Positions 7,301-12,958 of a DNA stretch of 13,331 nt are shown piece after piece (position 1 is the first letter of the stretch; each line of letters opens with the position of its first letter). The notes under the pieces are model-generated. The model did no database searches. It saw nothing but the letters and a program-made list of their open reading frames with translations, and was not told the origin of the DNA. A program made the translations under genes and the position numbers. This DNA comes from Burkholderiales bacterium (lineage in GTDB: Bacteria; Pseudomonadota; Gammaproteobacteria; Burkholderiales; Burkholderiaceae): assembly GCA_947372535.1 (NCBI GenBank), contig CANBUA010000118.1, forward strand, positions 1-13,331, in the 5' to 3' direction.

Positions 7301-9376
7301 GCATGCCATCCCGATCACCGCGATTTCATCGGCCCCACCGGGGCGATGCGCAGCCGTGCCCACAGGTTCTGTCGCGCTCATGCCATCGGCTAGGGCCCGA
7401 ATGTTGGGGTGGTCGTAGAACAAGGTCGGTGACACGTCCATGCCCAGCTGGTTGGCGAGCTCGGCTGAAAGCTGCGTTGCCTCCAGCGATCCCAGCCCCA
7501 GGTCGGCGAAGGGGGCCCGGTCGTCGATGCTGGCCAACGGCACCCCCGTCAACGCGGCAATGCGTTCACGCAGAAACGCCTTGATCCGGTGATGTCCTTC
7601 GGGCCGCGCCAGCCCCGCTGGCGATGGCGCGGCTGGGGCGGCTTGCCGATGCCATTGGTCGAGCAAGGCCAACCGCTTTTCCAGATAGGCGGCTCGCACG
7701 GCCGAGCGCTGGATTTTCCCGCTGGACGTCTTGTCGATGGTCCCGGCCTCGATCAGGGAAATGCACTCGATCGGCAAGTCATGAGCACGAGCCACTGCCT
7801 GGCGGATGGCCGCATGAATCGTTTCCAAGTCCGATGCCGCCGTGCCTTTCTGAATTTCCTGCACAAGGGCGAGGCCTTCGGAATCCTCGGTGGTCACGCT
7901 GAACACTGCGCAGCATCCGCGGCGCAAGGCCGGGTGAGCGCCTTCAACGGTCTTCTCAATGTCATGAGGATAGTAGTTCTCGCCACGGATGATCACCAGA
8001 TCCTTGATGCGGCCAGTGAGGAACAACTCGCCCTCATGCACGAAGCCCAGGTCGCCTGTGCGCAGATAGGGGCGCTGCGCCGGATCATCCGCCCGGATGC
8101 CGCCAAATGTCGACTGCGACTGCTCCGGCCGCCTCCAGTAGCCGGTGGCCACGCTTCCGCTTCGCACCCACACCTCGCCGACGCTCAGGGGTCCGCATGC
8201 CGTGAAATCTTTCGTGGCCACTATCTGCAGTTCAGTGTCCAGCGCCGGGTAGCCGCAGCCCACCACGTCGATGGACCGAACACCTGGCTCCGGCTCGACG
8301 AGCACCTGGTTCAGGCCAAGGGCATCCACCCCCAGCCTGAGCACGGTCATGGGGCTCTTGGCGTGGGCCGCTGTCACGCGACACGCGGCTTCCGCCAGGC
8401 CATAGCCGCCGGTGACCGTGCTTGGGCTCAGGCCGACGTGCTTGAAGCGCTCGTTGAAGCGGCGCCATGTCTCGCTTCGGACCGGCTCGGCCGCATTGAG
8501 CGACATCCGCCAGGAGCTCAGATCAAGGCCTGCCAGGTCTTTCTCGTCGATCCGGTGCGCGCACAACTCGTACATGAAGTTGGGCCCCATGCTGTGGGTG
8601 CCCCGAAACTCGCTGATGGCGCGCAGCCAGCGCACTGGCTTTTGCACGACGGCGGCGGGTGGCAGGAGGTAGGCTTCGATGCCTTTGTAGAGCGGGAACA
8701 AGAGTCCGTACAGCAGGCCAAGGTCGTGAAAGTGAGGGAGCCAATTGACAAGCCGGCTGTCCTGATCGTGGTTCCAGTATTCGTCGAAATGCGCGATGTT
8801 GTGCAGGACATTGCGGTGGGTGAGCATGACGCCCTTGGGCAAGGACGTGGAACCCGATGTGTACTGCAGCATGGCCAGGTCGCCAGGCTTGGGGCGCTCG
8901 TTCAGTGGCCCGGTGTTATGCCCCCAGTCGACCTTGCCATAATCTTGAATCGACGGGGCGGCCGTGCTTTCAAGGCACGAGGCCAGCGTCAATTGAAGCG
9001 GCTCCAGCGTGGCGGAGGTGCCCAGAATGAGCGCAGGCGCACAGTCCTCGATGATGGCCTGTGTCTTCGATGAGCGCTGATCGGTCCGTGCCCCCGCCAT
9101 GGGTGCCACAGGGACAGCGACCGCACCTGCCATCAGGCAACCGAGGTAGGCCTCCACGAATTCGATGCCCGGCTCAAATACCAGCACCACCCTCTGGCCG
9201 GCCATCTGGCGAGATTGCAGCCAGTGGGCCACCCTGGACGCTTGATGGGTAAATTCCGAGAATGTTGAGCGGCGCGTCAAGCGTTCACCATTCTCCAGAA
9301 AATTGAAGACGTGACGGCTGCCGAGGTGTTCAATATGGTCAAGAAGAATATCGACGAGGGTTTTTTCAGGCAACAT
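4385..9376 (-). CDS. Fatty-acyl-AMP ligase / type I PKS, FAAL-ACP-KS-AT-ACP
   Basis: Activates a carboxylic (fatty) acid as acyl-AMP, loads it on its own ACP and extends it by two carbons. Domains (residues): adenylating FAAL-type domain about 5-570 (YTSGSTSLPKGV 172-183, WLPHFHDLG 212-220, GYGLAEA 324-330, YLRTGDLG 437-444); ACP1 about 596-667 (GLGSLEA, Ser630); ketosynthase about 684-1090 with Cys836 in DTACSSSL, His971 in EAHGTGT and His1008 in KGNIGHLEA; acyltransferase about 1185-1490 with Ser1278 in GHSLGEY and Arg1303; ACP2 about 1578-1650 (HLGVDSI, Ser1608). RAYHS (1379-1383) and GHSLG resemble malonyl-selective ATs. There is no KR, DH or ER, so the beta-keto group should remain. The acid chain length cannot be read from sequence. 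Oddities: ACP1 has Gly before the Ser where Asp is usual, and the AT motif GQGxQ reads GQGIP. The ATG has a good Shine-Dalgarno. First gene of a coupled run with the NRPS and cysE. Confidence 0.95.
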   Translation of the reverse strand: MLPEKTLVDILLDHIEHLGSRHVFNFLENGERLTRRSTFSEFTHQASRVAHWLQSRQMAGQRVVLVFEPGIEFVEAYLGCLMAGAVAVPVAPMAGARTDQRSSKTQAIIEDCAPALILGTSATLEPLQLTLASCLESTAAPSIQDYGKVDWGHNTGPLNERPKPGDLAMLQYTSGSTSLPKGVMLTHRNVLHNIAHFDEYWNHDQDSRLVNWLPHFHDLGLLYGLLFPLYKGIEAYLLPPAAVVQKPVRWLRAISEFRGTHSMGPNFMYELCAHRIDEKDLAGLDLSSWRMSLNAAEPVRSETWRRFNERFKHVGLSPSTVTGGYGLAEAACRVTAAHAKSPMTVLRLGVDALGLNQVLVEPEPGVRSIDVVGCGYPALDTELQIVATKDFTACGPLSVGEVWVRSGSVATGYWRRPEQSQSTFGGIRADDPAQRPYLRTGDLGFVHEGELFLTGRIKDLVIIRGENYYPHDIEKTVEGAHPALRRGCCAVFSVTTEDSEGLALVQEIQKGTAASDLETIHAAIRQAVARAHDLPIECISLIEAGTIDKTSSGKIQRSAVRAAYLEKRLALLDQWHRQAAPAAPSPAGLARPEGHHRIKAFLRERIAALTGVPLASIDDRAPFADLGLGSLEATQLSAELANQLGMDVSPTLFYDHPNIRALADGMSATEPVGTAAHRPGGADEIAVIGMACRFPQANNPDEFWRLLLEGGQAISEREGRNGERRPGGFLPDIASFEHRFFSISKREADALDPQQRLALEVSWEALENASILPASLSGTNTGVFFGASSFDYGAMQLSEGMLDAYTGQGSVLGVIANRLSYFYDLRGPSFVIDTACSSSLTSLHLACNSLRLGECDMALSGGVNALLADEWNVALGMAGMLSPDGQCKTFDAQANGYVRGEGCGVVVLKRYQDAVRDGDHVYGVILSTAINQDGRSNGLTAPNGKAQESLLREGLRRAGVSADELGYIEAHGTGTPLGDPIECNSLRRVLGDRTQPCLLGSVKGNIGHLEAAAGMAGLIKTLLCISEQVVPRQVNLSQLNPLIDLGNSLSIPDQTMPWKRTSGKRRHASVSAFGFSGTNANAILAEPAMACTPQSRAGVSGALPFVLSGSNPAAIARAAAQYLSKMGSAQDNAWLDFAHGACCKRSDKGLRVAFVAESEGMCMERLQAIAHGGSMRSEPPLDKPTIAFVFSGQGIPLVPVGRELHARLPAFRAAIDQCDALLRPRLKRSLIEMMSGDDPVLEAHEPGMVQPVQFALQYALAKSLQAFGLKPDLVAGHSLGEYAAWCIAGAIGLEDAMRLVIARGQLTQERCPQGAMVSIQAAATDVALWIERAGVLLDLAVVNGRSQCVVAGAPDDVQAFCRRTLDQHDVTWIPLPVQRAYHSRLIEPACAPFKEVADTVDYLVPHTRVISNLDGKFWPSDCAPHANYLVDHLRGAVRFDWCLDTLAEEKNLICIEVGTKPVISRSAAIHLGDKGPRWTATLRHDGEDWFALLQCLADVHTAGGELSWDTAFEGLGARSRPMPGYPFAGEHHWFTSREVSATEGTPRHTVLREPRAEYTLADDSAPSSAAEGTGAVEDQLKTMLARLLKCTPSELDSHRTFFHLGVDSIVLVEFARLVGQAFGLTLRIHELASKTPTISHLASHIESCMAALPSSKPPATFNK

Positions 9377-9380
9377 GAGG

Positions 9381-9387
9381 ACCTCCC
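9381..9387 (-). promoter_or_regulatory. Ribosome binding site of the FAAL-PKS gene
   Basis: On the minus strand GGGAGGT stands four bases before the ATG at 9376-9374 and closely matches the anti-Shine-Dalgarno. It fixes the PKS start. It is the only strong ribosome binding site among the three biosynthetic genes; the NRPS and cysE starts lack one and appear to depend on coupling. Confidence 0.8.
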
Positions 9388-9443
9388 GGAGAATCGGGGA
9401 AATTTTGAAAACAGCGGCGCCACGCCAGCGAGACAGCGGGGCG

Positions 9444-9470
9444 GATTTATTCGGCGTTGGCGGGATTCAA
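9444..9470 (-). promoter_or_regulatory. Possible promoter of the PKS-NRPS-cysE operon
   Basis: Within the 226 bp leader between the sigma gene and the PKS, the minus strand shows TTGAAT (9470-9465), a 15 bp spacer and TAAATC (9449-9444). It would give a transcript start near 9437 and a leader of about 60 bases. The spacer is shorter than the 17 bp usual for sigma-70, so this is weak. A similar arrangement (TTTGCT, 15 bp, TAAATT) precedes the sigma gene. No terminator was seen between the sigma stop and the PKS, so read-through from the sigma gene is also possible. Confidence 0.25.
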
Positions 9471-9528
9471 TTCGTGGTCATCTGAAGGATTGCGCGCCTT
9501 GCAAAGCTTTTGTGCCATGCGGCGGCCA

Positions 9529-9545
9529 CTGCGGTTGCACCGCAG
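9529..9545. repeat. 17 bp inverted repeat in the PKS leader
   Basis: CTGCGGT-TGC-ACCGCAG has perfect 7 bp arms around 3 bases, about 155 bp upstream of the PKS ATG and shortly after the sigma stop. It lacks a T-run, so it is not a typical terminator. It could be an operator, or a small hairpin in a sigma-PKS read-through transcript. The function is inferred; the symmetry is seen directly. Confidence 0.45.
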
Positions 9546-9602
9546 GTCGGATGATTGAATGGAAAACGGCCGTATCGGCTTGGCCTGCCCGACAGGGAGG
9601 CG

Positions 9603-10157
9603 TTAGTCGGCTTGGCTGAACCAGTACCCACTGCTGATCAGGCGCTCTCTCAGCATCGTTCGCGCCCGATGCAGTCGGCTTTTCACGGCGTCGACCGAGA
9701 TGTTCAGCAAGGCGGCAACCTCAGGCGCGGTCATTTCTTCGATGTCCCGAAGGATCAGTACCTCACGGTAGATCTCGGGCAATGCCCCGATCCCTTTGCT
9801 CAGATCGTTTCGAAGATCATGCGGAATGCTGGCGGTGGGCAGGTCTGCCATCGTGGCGTCGTCGAGGGGCACCGTGTCGCGGTTCACCCTGAACAAGCGG
9901 CCGCATTCGCGTTCGACGATCCGAAAGAGCCAACTGGCGAATGCCTGGGCGACCCTCAGGGCGCCCACCTTCTGATGAAGCTGCCACAGCGCGACCTGGA
10001 CGGCATCTTCTGCATCCTCGGCCGTGGCACACGAGCGCCTGGCGAAACGTTTCAAGTCCCTCTGTGACTTGTGCAACAACTCTCTGAGCGCCTGCTCATC
10101 CCCCAACATGGCTGCCTCGATGAGCTTGGTGTTGTCCTGTGTAAACGTAGCTGTCAT
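9603..10157 (-). CDS. ECF-type RNA polymerase sigma factor
   Basis: A small sigma-70 family protein that would direct RNA polymerase to a limited promoter set. Numbered from the upstream GTG at 10166 (187 residues; 184 from the ATG at 10157), region 2 spans about 14-82 with DAEDAVQVALWQLHQ (51-65). Region 4 spans about 121-177 with a helix-turn-helix around ALLNISVDAVKSRLHRAR (152-169). There is no region 1 or 3 and no C-terminal extension, as expected for the ECF group. I prefer the ATG because AGGGTGG lies five bases before it, while the GTG has no ribosome binding site. No same-strand anti-sigma gene follows; the next gene is the PKS, 226 bp downstream. Position and strand suggest it controls the biosynthetic operon and possibly itself, which is inference. 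The activating signal is unknown. Confidence 0.92.
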   Translation of the reverse strand: MTATFTQDNTKLIEAAMLGDEQALRELLHKSQRDLKRFARRSCATAEDAEDAVQVALWQLHQKVGALRVAQAFASWLFRIVERECGRLFRVNRDTVPLDDATMADLPTASIPHDLRNDLSKGIGALPEIYREVLILRDIEEMTAPEVAALLNISVDAVKSRLHRARTMLRERLISSGYWFSQAD

Positions 10158-10178
10158 TCCTACCACCCTGATTGGAAA

Positions 10179-10205
10179 AATTTATCACCCGGATGCCGCA
10201 GCAAA
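10179..10205 (-). promoter_or_regulatory. Possible promoter of the sigma factor gene
   Basis: The minus strand carries TTTGCT (10205-10200), a 15 bp spacer and TAAATT (10184-10179), ending about 20 bases before the preferred ATG. The hexamers are imperfect and the spacer is short. Support comes from the adjacent palindrome at 10209-10226 and from the terminator further upstream, which isolates this transcription unit. Confidence 0.25.
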
Positions 10206-10208
10206 GGT

Positions 10209-10226
10209 GATCAGGGACCCCTGATC
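10209..10226. promoter_or_regulatory. 18 bp palindrome, candidate operator upstream of the sigma gene
   Basis: GATCAGGG-AC-CCCTGATC has perfect 8 bp arms separated by 2 bases, centred about 60 bp upstream of the sigma ATG and 3 bp beyond a possible -35 element. Its length and symmetry suit a dimeric regulator. No T-run follows on either strand, which argues against a terminator. No candidate regulator gene lies in the window. Confidence 0.45.
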
Positions 10227-10281
10227 CTCTACAAATTCTTGCATCCACAGGCTAAGAGTGTGAAAGCGATTCAAAGGGTTC

Positions 10282-10316
10282 AAAAAAAAATGAGCCCCCC
10301 TGAAATAGGGGGCTCA
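10282..10316 (-). terminator. Rho-independent terminator, minus strand
   Basis: TGAGCCCCC (10291-10299) pairs perfectly with GGGGGCTCA (10308-10316) around an 8-base loop. On the minus strand nine T residues follow (10290-10282). The plus strand has no T-run, so it ends transcripts arriving from the right. It insulates the sigma gene from upstream transcription, and implies that something between about 10393 and 10728 is or was transcribed leftwards. Confidence 0.88.
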
Positions 10317-10392
10317 AGACGGATGAATCTGGTTCATTTAACGTTTAGTTGAAGATTTCCATGACACATTTTTGAATGGAGAGCCCGAATGG

Positions 10393-10728
10393 TCAGCCAG
10401 AACACAATTTGCCTTTGATATGACCGTACTGTCCTGGAGGACGCGTGGTTTTATGCTGGCTTTTGTTCCAAGAAGCGTCCGAAGCACCATCGCCCACGAG
10501 CACACAGTCCCCACCAACCGTCCAAGCAGTCGAACATGAATCCACCATGCCCGTCTTGGAAAAATATTCTTTTTGATGGACGTGGCGGATCGATTCTGCT
10601 TGATGGCGCTGTTCGCTGAGGTGGTCTACCGACGGGATCTCGATGCCAAGTTCAAGGACGATGACTCCAAAGACGGCAAAGGCTGCAGGTACTTGAAGTC
10701 CCCTCCAAGCCCTGGACAAGGGCGTCAT
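10393..10728 (-). CDS. Small Cys-containing ORF of unknown function (possible gene 3' end or remnant)
   Basis: This 111-codon minus-strand frame ends 76 bp before the strong terminator at 10316-10282, its best support. The N-terminal half (hydrophobic FAVFGVIVLELGIEI, about 17-31) is antisense to the lipase-like remnant at 10576-10843 and may be spurious. The last 51 codons, from an internal ATG at 10548, look more like protein: MVDSCSTAWTVGGDCVLV, then SDASWNKSQHKTT, ending KLCSG. They contain three Cys and two Trp and use more AT-ending codons than the biosynthetic genes. I see no convincing ribosome binding site for either ATG. I do not recognise the family. It may be a short peptide gene, the truncated 3' end of a larger gene, or chance. 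Confidence 0.3.
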   Translation of the reverse strand: MTPLSRAWRGLQVPAAFAVFGVIVLELGIEIPSVDHLSEQRHQAESIRHVHQKEYFSKTGMVDSCSTAWTVGGDCVLVGDGASDASWNKSQHKTTRPPGQYGHIKGKLCSG

Positions 10729-10843
10729 GCCTTGCTTCGATGAAGTGGGTCTCTCTTACGAGACGTACGTCTACGAAGAGGTCGGCGAGATCAAGGAGGC
10801 GGTGATCGCCGGCGAAGGGGCGGCGGAGCGCAAGAAGGATTGA
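10576..10843 (+). pseudogene. Frameshifted, truncated class 3 lipase-like remnant
   Basis: Two plus-strand segments in adjacent frames join into one sensible protein. From 10576 the first reads MDVADRFCLMALFAEVVYRR and continues to GCRYL near 10693. A frame change near 10693-10697 leads into SPLQALDKGVMPCFDEVGLS, followed by YETYVYEEVGEIKEAVIA. The order resembles, from memory, the N-terminal part of lipase (class 3) family proteins of Gram-negative bacteria, where an AFRGTE-like strand would follow. Here the similarity stops at about 10810 and a TGA follows at 10841, so the GxSxG catalytic region is missing. No ribosome binding site precedes the first ATG and the left boundary is uncertain. 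I read it as a decayed fragment left by an older rearrangement. Family assignment is tentative; the frame break is visible. Confidence 0.5.
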
Positions 10844-10853
10844 AAGGTGAATC

Positions 10854-10867
10854 CCCCTGAACAGGGG
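10854..10867. repeat. Short inverted repeat in the gap before the kinase gene
   Basis: CCCCTG-AA-CAGGGG has perfect 6 bp arms, just after the lipase-like remnant. No T-run follows. The rest of 10868-10973 shows only C- and G-rich runs and no clear promoter or ribosome binding site for the kinase gene. Confidence 0.3.
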
Positions 10868-10973
10868 CCGCACCCCCGGGAAAACTGCATGCTCATACAG
10901 GTGCCCTTTCGGGTTTCCCCCTTGTCGCCCAGTCTGGCTGCTGGTCACACTGTCCACTGACTCTGGATCCTAG

Positions 10974-12944
10974 TTGCTGTTGCCTGCCGTGCGTTTACGC
11001 TTACCGCCCTCCTTGCTAGACGCCATTGGCCAGCCCTGCGACCCGGTGACGCAGGCGCATGTGAGGCGCTCGTGCGAGCGCGCCACGCACGAGTTGTTGC
11101 TGGCCTCACTGGCCTTCGGCCTGGCTGGCTCCGTGGGCATCGTGTTCATCCTGCGAGACCGCGTGCCCTATTGGATGCTGGCCATCTGGCTGGGGAGCCG
11201 GGTCCTGATCAGCCTGATCCGAGGCGCGCACGCCAGCTACTACCTGCGTCATGCGGATGAGCAACCCGTGGGCGCCTCGCTCATGACCTACCGCATCCTC
11301 GCAGCCCTCGATGGCCTGGCCTGGGGCGCGATGGGTTGGGCACTCACGCCCATTTTCAACCTCGAGATCGCGGTGGTCACCATCAGCATGGGCATCGGGG
11401 TCGCCGCGATGGGCACCTTCATGCTGCACGTGGACCTGCCATCGGCCTCGGCCTTCATCGCCCCCATCTTGCTGCCCAATGCGCTCTATGCCCTGACCAG
11501 ACAAGACGACCTGGGCCTGTTCTGTGCCGTCAGCATGAGCTTCCTGACGATCATCTTGCTGATGGAGGCGTTACGCGCGAACCGACGCGTCACCGAACTG
11601 CTGCGCCTGCGCTTCCAGAGCGATCAGGTGATGCGCACTCAGGCCGAGGCGCTCAAACAGGCCCAAGCATTGAGCGAGACCCGCAGCCGTTTCCTGGCCA
11701 CCATGAGCCACGAGATGCGCACGCCTTTGCACGGCATCCTGGGCCTGGTGCGCCTGCTGCGCCAGGAAGAGCAGCGCCCCAAGGCCCTCCAGCAGCTCGA
11801 CCTGATTCGTGGTTCAGGTGACCACCTGGTCAACGTCATTGGCGACATCCTGGATTTTTCGCGGATGGAGGCCGGCACCTTGCCGCTGCACCGCCAGGCC
11901 TTCAACCTCCAAGGCCTGATGCAGGAGGTGGCGGACACCTCCCGCGTGATCGCACAAGAAAAGGGCTTGACGCTGGAACTGTTACTCGACATCGACCATG
12001 CGGAAGAGGTCTGGGGCGACCCGGTGCGCATCCGCCAGATCCTGCACAACCTGCTTGGCAACGGCATCAAGTTCACGGCACAAGGCTTTGTGCGGCTGCA
12101 CGCCCGGCGCGGCATCGTGTCGGGCGGCGACGTGGTGATCATCGATGTGCACGACTCAGGCATCGGCATCCCCGAGGCCGAGCTGCCCTTGGTGTTCGAG
12201 GCCTTCCATCAGGCCGAAGGGACCTACCAGCGCCGTTTCGGCGGCAGCGGCCTGGGGCTGACCATCTCGCGTGAACTCTGCCGCGCCATGGGTGGCGAAC
12301 TCAGCTGCCGCAGCGAGGTCGGCCTCGGCTCGGTCTTCACCTTCACCTTGCCCTTGCCGCGCCACACCAGCCCTGCCGCCAGCGATCCCGTCACCGCGGC
12401 GCATGCCCAGGCCACGGGGGCCACGCCCGACCCGGACGCCGGCGAGCCCTTGACGCCAGCCGACGAGCAAGCGCCCCATGTGCTGCTGGTCGAGGACAAC
12501 CCCGTCAATGCCCTGGTGGCCGAGGCCGAGCTTCACCACCTGGGCATCCAGGTGACGGTGATCCCCAATGGCCGGGATGCCCTTGAATGGTTGATGAATC
12601 ACCACACCGACCTGGTACTGATGGATTGCGAGATGCCGGAGATGGATGGCTTCGAGGCCACCCGGTGCATCCGCGATCAGGAGCGCATGCGCAGCCGCAC
12701 GCCTGTCTGCATCGTCGCGCTGACCGCCAATGGCTGCGAAGGCCAGACCGACCGCTACCGCGATGCCGGGATGAACGACTACCTGGCCAAGCCTTTCCGT
12801 CCGAACGAGTTGGCCAGCCTGTTGGCGCTGCACCTGCGCCATGACCGGCGACTGGTTCGCGCCCTGGCCTCTCAGGGTGTGGGCGCATCGCAGGCATGGG
12901 CCTCGATGACGGCGGCCTCACCCGATTCGGCGGCCACCACGTGA
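10974..12944 (+). CDS. Membrane-bound hybrid sensor histidine kinase with receiver domain
   Basis: Senses a signal at the membrane, autophosphorylates on His and passes phosphate to its own receiver Asp. In 656 residues it shows about six hydrophobic segments (roughly 41-60, 66-84, 103-122, 124-150, 155-173, 179-199), a short coiled linker, and HisKA with His246 in ATMSHEMRTPLHG. The HATPase_c domain follows (NLLGNGIKF N box about 359-367, DSGIGIP 394-400, GGSGLGLT 423-430). After a Pro/Ala-rich linker comes a receiver (502-618) with Glu507-Asp508, phosphoacceptor Asp551, Thr584 and Lys606. There is no periplasmic sensor domain and no Hpt domain, so a separate Hpt or output protein is needed. 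The start is uncertain: TTG at 10974 directly follows an in-frame TAG, GTG at 10989 is an alternative, and neither has a clear ribosome binding site. Orientation and spacing give no link to the biosynthetic operon. Confidence 0.93.
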   Translation: MLLPAVRLRLPPSLLDAIGQPCDPVTQAHVRRSCERATHELLLASLAFGLAGSVGIVFILRDRVPYWMLAIWLGSRVLISLIRGAHASYYLRHADEQPVGASLMTYRILAALDGLAWGAMGWALTPIFNLEIAVVTISMGIGVAAMGTFMLHVDLPSASAFIAPILLPNALYALTRQDDLGLFCAVSMSFLTIILLMEALRANRRVTELLRLRFQSDQVMRTQAEALKQAQALSETRSRFLATMSHEMRTPLHGILGLVRLLRQEEQRPKALQQLDLIRGSGDHLVNVIGDILDFSRMEAGTLPLHRQAFNLQGLMQEVADTSRVIAQEKGLTLELLLDIDHAEEVWGDPVRIRQILHNLLGNGIKFTAQGFVRLHARRGIVSGGDVVIIDVHDSGIGIPEAELPLVFEAFHQAEGTYQRRFGGSGLGLTISRELCRAMGGELSCRSEVGLGSVFTFTLPLPRHTSPAASDPVTAAHAQATGATPDPDAGEPLTPADEQAPHVLLVEDNPVNALVAEAELHHLGIQVTVIPNGRDALEWLMNHHTDLVLMDCEMPEMDGFEATRCIRDQERMRSRTPVCIVALTANGCEGQTDRYRDAGMNDYLAKPFRPNELASLLALHLRHDRRLVRALASQGVGASQAWASMTAASPDSAATT

Positions 12945-12945
12945 G

Positions 12946-12958
12946 CTGAGCGGCTCAG
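12946..12958. repeat. Small hairpin between convergent genes
   Basis: CTGAG-CGG-CTCAG lies in the 10 bp gap between the kinase stop and the opposing gene and overlaps that gene's stop codon. With 5 bp arms and no T-run it is at best a weak bidirectional pause or termination aid. Confidence 0.3.

Noticed and set aside
7589..9073. Plus-strand open frame of 494 codons opposite the FAAL domain
   Set aside because: Antisense shadow of the acyl-AMP ligase; low-complexity, His/Gly/Arg-rich translation.
9311..9619. Plus-strand frame with GHLKDCAPCKAF, which matches the HxxxCxxC pattern of zinc-binding anti-sigma factors, next to a sigma gene
   Set aside because: The idea is attractive, but the frame has no ATG, GTG or TTG between the PKS start and the motif, no ribosome binding site, begins inside the PKS gene and runs convergently into the sigma gene. 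Most likely coincidence; RNA-seq on the plus strand would settle it.
10652..10957. Minus-strand frame of 101 codons in the gap before the kinase gene
   Set aside because: Antisense to the lipase-like remnant, Arg/His/Leu-rich, no ribosome binding site and no recognisable motif.
12156..12842. Minus-strand frame of 228 codons opposite the kinase gene
   Set aside because: Antisense to the HATPase and receiver domains, whose motifs are intact.
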